Below, piece after piece: positions 1 through 10,288 of a stretch of DNA of 29,256 bases (position 1 is the stretch's first letter; each line of letters begins with the position of its first letter). The notes under the pieces are model-generated. The model searched no databases and was not told where the DNA came from. It was given only the letters and a program-made list of their open reading frames with translations. Made by a program: the position numbers and the translations under genes. Source of the DNA: Apostichopus parvimensis (taxonomy: Eukaryota; Echinodermata; Holothuroidea; Aspidochirotida; Stichopodidae); NCBI GenBank assembly GCA_000934455.1, contig KN882904.1, positions 73,001-102,256 of the forward strand, in the 5' to 3' direction.

Positions 1-1954
1 ACCAGAAAGACTCAATAACTTTTCATGTTATAAATGTTATAAAACGACGTGACTTGTATATTATTTTTTTTTGCTTCTAATTATTAAACAAAACCAGGTA
101 TTTTTGTTGTTTATTGCAAAAAGTAGCGATATAGGCATTTAAAGGCATATAGTTGTACAACAATTTCGTAACCGATAAAGGCCTACCTATATAATTTATC
201 CTATACCCACCCTTTACTGATAATGTTGCATTGCGAAGTGTACATAATGTGGGATCGCTATCAACTAACGGCTTGAAAGCTTATCTTGCAGGATACCTTT
301 CAGCGGGATCTATATTCCTGAGGTCGAAACCCGTTACAACCAAAAATTCATTTCCTCATTCCAAACGCTAGGAAACATCTTGCTCAGTTTGGGAGATATC
401 CCCCCCCCCCCCTCCCCCAAGGAAAAAAGGCAAGCTACATATTTACAGACTCACTCAAATTCTTTAGTCTGGTAATTAAAGCAACGGTAGGCTTCATAAT
501 CAAATTAGGCATAAAGTCTAACCAACTGATAGTTATTCGCGGAATTACTCAGTATACAGGGGCCTGGTACAATACTGTGTCACGCAGGCCAATCATGGTT
601 GTTTCGGTTGGGTTCTCCTTCAATAATATAACTTAAATAGTCCATGCAGTTGCCATAAATATTGGTTCGCGTAAGTGTTTACACTTGATGAGTACCAATA
701 CTATACACATTCTCTCGTACTATGCTACACATTTGTGTGAATGTGCGTGCGTGGGTGGGTGGCGTAACTGTTTTATTTAAAGTATGTAACATCACTATGA
801 GGTGTAGACAACCTGAATTATCACACAAATAATATTTTACAGAGACACATGGCTAGTTCTAACACAAAACATTACAATAACATGTTAAACAAAAGATGTT
901 TCGGCACGAACCGTGCTATCGTTGACCTTTGAAGGCGTCTGATTTAACAGCATTGCGCAACAAATCGATCAATTGACGCTCTATAACAATACTCTTTGAA
1001 CATTTATCATGTTTTAACCTTATCAGATCATACATTTTATTTTCTTGCACCGAAGCACTGTTAACTTTGGTTTATATAGTTAAATGGACTGCGTTATCAT
1101 CATAAAAGATTCGAGGATAAACAAGACGGGAAGTGCGAGATGGAGGGAGAGGGTAATGGCGGAGGGGAGGGAGCAGGAGGGTAGGTGGGAATGATATGGG
1201 AGGGTAGGTGGGGATGGCATGGGCGGGGAGGTAAACATCTTATGTTCAACACATATACAAGTACAGTTTGTGCATGCCATTAAGGTAACCGATTAAGTTA
1301 ACCAAAAAAACGGTGAATGGTTGACCGATTTAGACTGGATTCCTTTCCTAACTTCATTTACGTAATACGCGATGATATCGAAGGCAATATTCGCTTCCAG
1401 CATTTGATAGGTATTGGGCCTATGGCTGTACTATTGGCCAGATTTGTAGTCAGTCCATATTCCTAGGACTCGAATATTCCACTAATACGTAGGGGTGTTT
1501 GTGTACAATCTAAAACAGTCGTTGTTTTGTCGTTTTCAAATTATTTTGAGAACGACACTTCACATACCTAACCTATTTTAATTTAAAATAAAATAACCCC
1601 CCCCCCTCACCCCCCTGTCACGTTTTTTGCTCATGGCTCTCTTCCACCCTTTGTTCTCCACACCTTTCTGTCTTTGTCCTTCTCTAGTTTACTCCCTACC
1701 CCCTTCCCTTAATCCTTTCTTTGTCCCTTTACTGTTTATCTCCTACCTCTCCTCTTCCCTGTTGGTTTCTTTCTTCTTTCCATCCCTCTACTAATCCCCT
1801 TTGTTCACCATGCTCATTAACCTGTCTGTATTCTGTGTGTGTATTTGTCCCTTCTGTTACTGCTACTTGTCATTTAGCCTCTTAAGAATATCCTGCTAGG
1901 ATCGAAACGTCAGGCCAACTTACTTTAATATACTATTTTAAATTAGTAAAATTA
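1..1954. other. Non-coding, no gene recognised
   Basis: AT-rich sequence with a C13 run (400-412), a GGGA/GGTGGGAA purine-rich tract (1135-1235), a C10 run (1597-1606) and a pyrimidine-rich stretch (about 1620-1860). This is followed by a short CTGCTAGGATCGAAACGTC motif that may mark an old repeat end. No convincing exon. Confidence 0.6.
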
Positions 1955-2548
1955 ATGTTATTTATATTATTATTAATCCCCAACCTATGCCAACCTTTTA
2001 CCATTGTACAACTCGACGCCAACCTATTATCGAATAGTATAGTCCAAAATAACACAACCGGCGACGAATGGTACGTGATCCATTCCTTGTATACTTGTAC
2101 GTGTCCTCATGGATTTGTACTCGTATATTTTTGGCATTTTGAAATTCTAGTTAAAGCAGCATTTTGCGTCCTTTTCTATGGTTTTTCTCAACCTTACCGA
2201 TTCCACGATGCCATAACGACATACATAACTAGCTTATCTATTCAAATCTTACTTCAAATGGATAAAAGTCGAAAAATGTACAACTTTCAAACTAACAGAG
2301 TCAAGCAATACTGTAAGTATACTCTTACTGCATGGCGCTTAGAACCTTGTGTTCATCCTGGTACTCATACTAAGAGGAATTTTACGTGTACTCGAGTTCA
2401 TGCCGACACTTCTGTTATTTGGTCATTGGCTGACGGAACGTTCAATGCATCAGCTATCTTAACTTTTGTCGTCAATTTAAGGCAGGATCTTCTGCACAGA
2501 CAGATTAGTATATATGTTACACAATCAAAAATAGATTGGAAAATTTGA
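1955..2548 (+). CDS. Doubtful 197-codon ORF, possible secreted or membrane protein
   Basis: This is the longest uninterrupted ORF in the window that does not come from a simple repeat. I do not recognise the protein. Its N-terminus (MLFILLLIPNLCQPF) is hydrophobic and could be a signal peptide. A second hydrophobic stretch lies near residues 54-76. There are several N-glycosylation sequons (NNTT, NFT, NAS) and scattered cysteines. An AATAAA lies 160 bases downstream at 2709-2714. Against it being a gene: the DNA is AT-rich, one ORF of this length in 29 kb could arise by chance, and there is no homology I can name. It may be an exon, a transposon relic or nothing. Confidence 0.2.
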   Translation: MLFILLLIPNLCQPFTIVQLDANLLSNSIVQNNTTGDEWYVIHSLYTCTCPHGFVLVYFWHFEILVKAAFCVLFYGFSQPYRFHDAITTYITSLSIQILLQMDKSRKMYNFQTNRVKQYCKYTLTAWRLEPCVHPGTHTKRNFTCTRVHADTSVIWSLADGTFNASAILTFVVNLRQDLLHRQISIYVTQSKIDWKI

Positions 2549-3604
2549 GCCTTTTCTTACTTTATCATGAGAAATCGATCAGCATCGAAAAATGATGTAG
2601 GCCTCTAACCAAAACATTATCAACGAAAGGGGAAACGTTTGTTTATTTGTATATAGGCCTTAGATGTTTGTATAACAGAATTGATTGATTAACGCATACG
2701 TGTACTTGAATAAATATATATATATCTATATATAGCATTGGGGGGGGGGGGTACCTTAACAATATCCTACATACTGGTCGTCTCGGAATACGCAAATTCC
2801 TGTTTGATAGAGCTCATAAAGGATTTGATGAGGGTGTTGTAATTTGGTAACAAACGGAATGCGTGTGTTAGGACTTTTGGACTTGTATTTTAATAAGCTA
2901 GTCCTCACTGTTTCAACTTGTCGGCACTGGAAATACCCTGTCTGAAGGGGGTATCCGACGTTCAAGAAATAACCAGTTAAAATTGATACCTGGTGTCTAT
3001 AATCACGTGGGTGGGAGCAAATGCGTTTAATGCGTTAAATATATGTATATAAGAATAATACTGAACTTACATAAACTGCACAAACTGTTGTCACAATTTA
3101 GAAAAGTTGATAAAAGAAAAACAAACAAACTAACACAGAGAGTAATGATATATACAGCCTGAAGGCTGAAAGCAACTTACCAGTCACAGTGATTGCAGGA
3201 GGTTCTTCCAAGTAGAATTATTCAGTATATGACTTCTTCCATGGTTTTGTTTTGGTTCCAAGAATGTAATATGTCTCTATAGTGCAGGATAGCTAACCTC
3301 GAGTGATTATCACTCGACGACGACTACAGCGGTTCGTCCCATTGAGAAAATTTAATTGTCTGATGTGCAGACTGCTAAACAAGAATCGATGACAACCAGC
3401 TGACCGTTTTAGCCTATTACTAGCTAGAACATATAGGGCGCTAAATTGACAAGGTTCCTGGGCAGTGTAGGTAGGTAGAGGTAATATAACCAGGGAGTTG
3501 TTATGGAACTCTTTGATATAACATACTACAGAAAACTGCTACCGTAGCTTGTTGTAAGTCATATTTTACGTCGCATGTCTTCTTTTTGGAGGGTGGGGTG
3601 TAGG
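2549..3604. other. Non-coding, no gene recognised
   Basis: Contains an AATAAA (2709-2714), a TA-rich stretch, a G12 run (2740-2751), and a short perfect hairpin at 3299-3317 (TCGAGTGA, loop TTA, TCACTCGA). No exon recognised. Confidence 0.6.
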
Positions 3605-3957
3605 CAGTGGCGGAGCGCCCATACAGTCAGGGGGCGGATGCCCCCCTCCCCTGACGGACTCAAATGGACTGCTGGCGCCCTTTTCAGCTTTTTACCACTT
3701 TGTACTTATTCGCGATTATCTACCTATTGACATTTGTCACATTTTTTTGGCGATGACACCTATTTATTCTTCGTTTATCTGCAAATTAGCAAGGCCCGGA
3801 AAGGGTCATTTCCGGCGATGTAGGGAGTACCTTTACTCAAAAATTTCGGTACGCTCCGCGCCAACACGTGGTGACGCTCCGCTTAGATAGTGTCGGAAGC
3901 GCCCCTACAGACCATTCTCGCCCCCCCCCTTGACCAATACCCCTAGCTCCGCCATTG
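3605..3957. mobile_element. hAT-type non-autonomous DNA transposon (MITE) with perfect 8-bp TSD
   Basis: The element starts CAGTGGCGGAGC and ends GCTCCGCCATTG, an inverted repeat of 12 bases with one mismatch. It is flanked on both sides by the identical 8-mer GGTGTAGG (3597-3604 and 3958-3965). An 8-bp duplication with CAGTGG-type ends is the hallmark of hAT transposition. It is 353 bp, has no coding capacity, and contains C/G-rich segments near both ends. The intact TSD suggests it is fairly young. The inserting transposase is not in the window. Confidence 0.85.
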
Positions 3958-3965
3958 GGTGTAGG

Positions 3966-5897
3966 GGGTGGACAGAGGGGGGGGGGGGTTAGAGGGGACT
4001 ACAATTATGAATCGTCGGTACTACTTTATTGTTATGATTCCGAGGGCAAGTTTATGAATTTATCTCAATTATATTCACTCGAATGGTAATGGTATGTATA
4101 GGTCAGTTGGCCTAAGATATAACAACGGGCATACATCCTCCCAACTTATGTAAAACTTGCACTATTTCACATTCTTTATCGTGTCTGATCTCCCCCCCCC
4201 CCCCCCCCCTCCCTCTCTCCTTCGTTTTTCTTGTCAGGCCCTCACGAAGGTCTCGCTCGGATGCCATCTTATCAGCTTCACTATCATGCATTTACCTACA
4301 AAGTATACTAATTAGATAGATAAGGCAATTGAAAGTGTGATTTCTGTCTTTTCCAAATGAATTGTTATATAGCACGTATAGAATCTACAGCATATTGATT
4401 AGTCTCATTCTGGTCAACTATAAGATGTAATGCATGAAGCGTATAACAGGATTAGAGGGTTGTTATATACGAAACTCGTCACGGACGAGATGACTTAAGC
4501 CATACAAGTTAAATTAGCCCTATTCATGAGACTCCTGTATGATTCCTCTTACATTTTCACTACCGTCTGACTTCTTCACACAATCATAAGGGACAACCTA
4601 GTTACATCGAAAGGCGGGAATTGTCCTTCTGTGTCAATGGTTGTTGTTATTGCGCGGTCCACATGGATTGTTACACACAATACGATGGACAATACACGGC
4701 CCCTCTACTTCGCTCCGCGTCGGATCAAGCCACTTGATATTGGCTTAAAGGCAGTCAGGATTTATCGCCTTAATGGAGTGTAACAGTTTTATGTGACAAA
4801 AGATCATCGTATAAGCTGGTCAAAGCTTCACGTTTTTGTTGTGTTTTTTTTTTGGTCGTTTTCTGGTTTTGCTTTAGGTATAGGTTGGCACTTATCCTAA
4901 CGTATATAATTCACTTACAGTGCATGCAGACAGCTATTGGCTCTAACGAAATGGGTTATTTGGGGCAGTTAATGTGTTAGATTAACAAACAGATGAATAA
5001 ACAGGTTAACAAACAGATAAACAAAAGAGATAAATGAAATAAAACAAGGGGAGGGGAGACGGGCTGAGAAATACACCGATCTTTTTTTGAACCCTTTTGA
5101 AAACAATTATAGCAGAAATCAATCATATGACTACAAACAACTATTCAGGTAGCCACAAATCCGAATAATCGAATGCCCCATTGACTTACACACTAAATTA
5201 TCAAAGTAATGTGGTCTCGTATACGTTCGCACTGGTTAGTCCCCACCCATCACTGGATAGCCTATACACGTTGGCCATTCATGGAACCTCCAACTTTCCG
5301 TATATCATGACCAGAAGATGATTTGCAATATGAGAGCTCAAAATTTTCGCCACTTGTAAAAAAGTCGCTTTACTCACCAGTAAACAATTTTCGTACGCTG
5401 TTCTTGGAAGGACTAAAAGTGGTCGTAAAATTGCCTCAATTTCCCCATAAGTTTTTGCACCACATGTAGGCTGCATCCATTTGTGTAAACAGACACCCAA
5501 GCCACATAAACCAGGTCCAGTGTGATAATAAATCGAAAGAGATGTTCTCCTGTTGCTGTTCTGTCCTCTCCCGAAGGAGAAATACTCGGGCGGATTGATA
5601 TAGTAGAATGCAGTAAGCCACCTTCTGTGAGCGCATATCAAGTGATTGCAATTTCTGTTTGTGCAAGAAATCTTAAACAACCAAGGAACAAGTTAACTTA
5701 TCCGTAGCAAAAGTCTTAACAACTCACCGAGAAAGTTAAGGCTGCTTTAAAAACGACGACAGTCTACAGATTATAAGCCTGAGACTATATTTAGCAATTC
5801 CCTTTCTGAAAAGGAGAAATATTGTTAGGCATCTAATTTTCCTATGAATGACAACTTTCTCATGTAGTATCGAAAACTTGATCTTCGTCCGTTAGAA
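3966..5897. other. Non-coding, no gene recognised
   Basis: Contains a G12 run (3977-3988), an 18-base C run (4192-4209) followed by a CT-rich tract, and AAACAGAT-type short repeats near 4985-5025. A 133-codon minus-strand frame at 5279-5680 shows no familiar motif and overlaps other frames; I treat it as chance. Confidence 0.55.
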
Positions 5898-6215
5898 CAG
5901 CGTTTCCCTAACTTTATCCCCCATCCCCACGACCCCCTGTGGATGTCAGAGTTGTCCACGAACCCCCAACTTTTTGAGACACGATCTGAGTCATTATTAT
6001 ACTATAATACGCATAACAGTGCTTCGTAAAAGATCAAGTTAATAGTTTGTCGATAGGTACGACTTTTGTACATTAATAAATTATATGATATATCAGATTT
6101 TAGTTGAACAAAAAGTACTCTAGTCTAGTTTGACTTTCAGAAACGTCTCATGAACCCCCTGGGATGGACTCACGCACCCCCTGGGGGTTCATGCACCCCA
6201 GTTAGGGAACAATTG
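5898..6215. mobile_element. Older hAT-like MITE with imperfect TSD
   Basis: The left end reads CAGCGTTTCCCTAACT and the right end, read inward, CAATTGTTCCCTAACT, matching at 12 of 16 positions. Both ends continue into C-rich 'ACCCCCTG' sequence (right-end copies near 6153 and 6175). Possible flanking 8-mers are CGTTAGAA and GTTTAGAA, sharing the last six bases and matching less well at the first two. The size (318 bp), the end sequence style and the 8-bp spacing fit a decayed hAT MITE. It has no coding capacity. Confidence 0.65.
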
Positions 6216-8019
6216 GTTTAGAAGATAACATGGCTATGATGTTTCTTCACATAAATACAGCCGGTTAGGCTAACTGGTGTAGCAAGTGTAAAAGATATAA
6301 CATCACAGAACCACTAGCGTTATAACTCTCATTGTTTTTATCACTTTAGTTTATAGTTATATATTTATTTATTTTGGTAGGAAGTCATTTGCCTTCCCTC
6401 ATTAAGTTTCACAGCAACGTTTTCCGCACATTTCAATACCATGAGACATTTGAAGGACTCCTCAACAATCTCAACCCTGTGACGAGACTCCAATTTGTTG
6501 TTGTTGTTGTTGTAATTTAGCGATATTGGGTGGGAAGAGATGGAGGTTGAGAGAGATACAATTGTAGAGGTGGTTGTGGGGGGGGGGGGGGGTTCTACTT
6601 CTTCATTGCGAATCCTATTTTGAAAAAAATATGAAAATTTGGCGACAGCACTCACAGAGATGTAGTCCATATGTGCCATAACAAACAGTAATTGATCAAA
6701 TGATATTATGACGTCCTTGGTAAATACGGGATTCGAACCAATGATATATAGCTATCCTACCCGCCGGTAGAACGGAACACAGGTCGGGAAGTGATACCGG
6801 GTTGTCTAATTACTCTTCATTGACTCTTGCATGCAGGGGGTGTTAAACATAGTCGGATTAATTCTAATATATCACCGTATAAAGCTTCCGACTGTCCATG
6901 TACGGATATGACATCAGTGTATATATAGTAACGGAAACTATAACTCTGGGGTGTCCAAAATACGCCATTTTAATTTCCAAAGGAAATATCTACGCAAATC
7001 AATAGGTCATTTCTTATTGAAGCTTCAAACAGTTCTAACGTTGAAAATCATATAAGTGACTTCCAGAGGCTGTATCACTGGTTTGAATGTTTAATTGTAA
7101 AATACAATTATGCTACTTCCAAATGATGTGATATACTTTCCTTTTCAGTATAAGTTACTTTTTAACAATTGGTGGCGCACTTTCCAAATTAACCCACAGA
7201 GCTTGATATTAATGTTCAACGGTTTTATGGGAAATGTGTTCGTATTTAATCTCTCTTGGGTAGATCACCTTAAAATGTCTTAAAATGTCTCTCACTCTAC
7301 ACAGATACTAAGCAATCTTAGGAAGTAGTAGTCGTAGTGCCAGGGGAAAGGGGGGGGGGGTGTAACCCATGCTACCTAACATGCAACATGGAACGAAACT
7401 AGTCGTGCACATTCTTGCATTGATAGCCTTGAAGATGTTGCCACTTATTTTAGAATATAACAAAAAATGTTTTCAATATCAAAAAGGGTCATATTCCTAA
7501 GTTGATCCGTGATTTCCGAAATTGCAAACTTCAAAATTGAACTCAATTTATGGTTAATTCTAGTGCCAAAAATGCCTCCAAGGTTAACTGAGGGATCCAC
7601 AAGGTCATGCCTGTGCTTTCCGTGAACACTTAAGGTGTGTGTCGGGGGAGGGGGCATATGGTACTGTCGAGAGCCCAAAAGGGTCTTAATCCAGCATTGG
7701 CTTCTGTTTCGGTGAACTTAACTCGGTGTTGTCTGACACCGATCAGTAATGACACAATAGACACACACCCAGGATGTTCTAAATACGGTTTGATATCGTA
7801 TTGATTTCCCTTTGAATAATTGGTCAGCGCCATTGGGAAAGGAACGTAAAATATGACTTGCTTAAACAGGAAACTGAACAATATTTGATAAAAGAAAATG
7901 TCTTCGTTTTGAAACTGCTACGTTTGCATGGATCTCCACACCGCCGGTTGCCGTGAAGAACCATGTGAGAGATAATATATGAGTGTTATAGCAACACACA
8001 ATAATCAGCTATAATGTAT
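6216..8019. other. Non-coding, no gene recognised
   Basis: Contains the (TTG)n and G15 runs, a G10 run (7350-7359), a duplicated 11-mer TTAAAATGTCT near 7270-7290 and a perfect tRNA-type B box on the minus strand at 6729-6739 without tRNA folding. Nothing coding is supported. Confidence 0.55.
6496..6514. repeat. (TTG)n microsatellite
   Basis: Six TTG units in a row, followed 60 bases later by a 15-base G run at 6578-6592. Confidence 0.85.
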
Positions 8020-8410
8020 TATACAACACCTAATTATATTCCGGCCATTTGATTGGTCAATTGCTCGTCGATTGCATGCATAATCCGCTCTATTGCACGC
8101 TATGAAATAGAACCGTGCGTTGTACTTTTTTGATAGCACTTTTTTCAATGGTAAGAGAGCAGAGAAACCTGTGTTCGAAACAATCTGTTGCATGAGTGCA
8201 TTTTACATCCAATTATATCTAAATTTGAAGGTGTTGTATAAAACAAATAATGAATGGTTTCCATTCGTGCAATAGTGCAAATATTTCATTCCTTGAAAGA
8301 TGTAATTTGTTCCATTCAACTCGGCTGCGCCTCGTTGAATGGAACATTCCATCTTTCAACTCATGAAATATTTGCACTATTGCACTCATAACCATTCATT
8401 ATTTGTATAC
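8020..8410. mobile_element. Fold-back / compound MITE with long inverted arms
   Basis: Positions 8235-8318 and 8332-8410 form a long imperfect inverted repeat. The left arm carries GTGCAATAGTGCAAATATTTCA and the right arm its complement, around a short loop (CTCGGCTGCGCCTCG). A second inverted pair, TATACAACACC at 8020-8030 and GGTGTTGTATA at 8230-8240, brackets the left part. The outermost AT-rich ends (near 8012 and 8420) also resemble each other in inverted orientation. This suggests a fold-back element or one MITE nested beside another. No coding capacity. Confidence 0.6.
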
Positions 8411-9029
8411 TATAATATACCGGAGAATAATGAAATTGGTTCCAAAAAGAAGTGGACTATTGTCTTCGTGACGTAACTACTGTGTATTTTACTGAAGTCT
8501 TATCAGAAGATGATGAGATGTAGTCGGCAGGATCAGTTTGTTTGGTATGGCTGGTGTTCACGGGCTGTCTGTTGGATTGGTGGCGCTAATCACAAACAAT
8601 GATGTTCGCCTCTTGTAGGACCGTGAAAAGTTGAGGGCCTCTAAGCTTTACTACACAATTAATATATGGCATACTCGACAAAGCTTCGGTTTAAGCTCTA
8701 ATGTACCTCGGTTAGACAGTCATGGCCACCCCCTCACCCATCCCGCAAAATATGCTTAGACTTATATATAAATGCCACCCCACCCCCTAAAAAAGAAGTC
8801 GCAGCCTCATTCAATGTTCAAGTTATGTTCGCCTCCATTCGTGGGACAGCTTTGGAAAATGAGAATTTGCGTTCCATTCAACTGATGCACCTTACATATT
8901 GTCAATACCGTACAATCTTCCATCATTGAGGGGAGGGGGAAGGGGAGGGAGTTTCAACACAACCTATTCCCCCCCGCCCCCACCCCAATGTTTTCTACTC
9001 TTGATCGAAAGAAAATCTGATATTATATA

Positions 9030-9250
9030 TTAAAAGCACCGTCCAGCAGTAAAATTTATTTTTGACGGATGAAGGAGGCATCATATCCTAAGCATTCCGG
9101 TGTGAATCTGTATTCAATTCCTACCAGCTGCTTTTAGAGATAATAAACATTTAAAGTTGATACACTTTAGGCAAAAGCTGAACTTTGAGCAAACACATGT
9201 GATATCATATTATACAAAACTGACAATGAAACCTTTTTCTTTTCATTTTT
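9030..9250. repeat. Diverged dispersed repeat, copy 1
   Basis: The part around 9185-9235 (AGCAAACACATGTGATATCAT followed by ACTGACAATGAAAC) parallels 14053-14098 (AGCAAACAGGTGTGATGTCAT then ACTGACGACAAAATG). Upstream blocks (TTTTAGAGATA, GCATTCC/GCATCCTGG) are also in the same order. It appears to be an old repeat present twice. Confidence 0.45.
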
Positions 9251-10257
9251 GATCAACATACGACTACCAATTTTCTGACTTTAAAGTTGGGACATAATAC
9301 AAATATATCACATTTTCTGGTATATTGTTAATTTACTTTACATAACGAGCCGTATCTAATTAACAAAGAAAGTCAAAACAATAAAGTCAACATTCCAGCA
9401 AAAAAAACGAGACGTTTTGTGGTCAGTGTACAGCTATGACATTTTCTTTGCTTAAAGTTCACTCACTTTTACATTCCCCACCCCCTCCTCCACCCTCCCC
9501 ACCCCCCATTTTTCCCTTGAAGGCAAAAAAATGACACACAAGAATATCATACATCTACACATGGATACTGTATTTTTAAATGGACAAAGTTGGAGCTTTG
9601 TCAGTTATTCCTCTGGACATTATTGAAAACAAAAAATAAGTAAACAAACATCGGTTGTATCAAAACATTCTCATTTGATCGATCAAAATGTTGCGTAGAA
9701 AATTGAGATCACTGATCACTGCTAGAAAGTAGGGAAAAAATGGGGACCGGGGGAGGGGGGGGGGGAGGAGTTTCAAGCTGCGAGTCTCATGTAAGGATTC
9801 TCTCAAAAGCTGACTGAAGGTATTAATTTCTCTAGAGGACTCTCTCTATAAAAGGGTTGCCCCTCTGTTTTACTCTTTAATTTTTTTGTGCAATAGGTAA
9901 TGTTTCCATATTGGAAATATTTACATACACTGCAGTCGATGTTTTCATATAGGTAACCTTTTCCATTTGTTTATAGGTAACATTTATACTGTAGGTAATG
10001 TTACCATCTTATCATGCAAGAGCTATTGTCCTTTAATGAAAAAAATCCTTTTGTCATCAGACAAATGCCCTGAAAGTTTGTTAGTTTATTTTACAAAGGC
10101 ATTTACCGGTTCGCAGAGTAAACTGCTTTAAACGCAAGTGATCCAAATTCTCAATTTTCAACACACAATATTTTCCATTTTCAAATAAATGCACAGTGAT
10201 TTTAAATCCAAGCACCAAGATATATATATTTTAAGATATATATATAAATATATCGTA

Positions 10258-10288
10258 ACTATAATAATAATAATAATGATAATAATAA
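10258..10288. repeat. (AAT)n microsatellite
   Basis: ATAATAATAATAATGATAATAATA, one interruption. It is next to an AT-rich TATATA stretch (10220-10255). Confidence 0.85.

Noticed and set aside
5279..5680. 133-codon minus-strand frame
   Set aside because: No familiar motif or domain, low-complexity flanks, other frames open over the same place; consistent with chance in AT-rich DNA.
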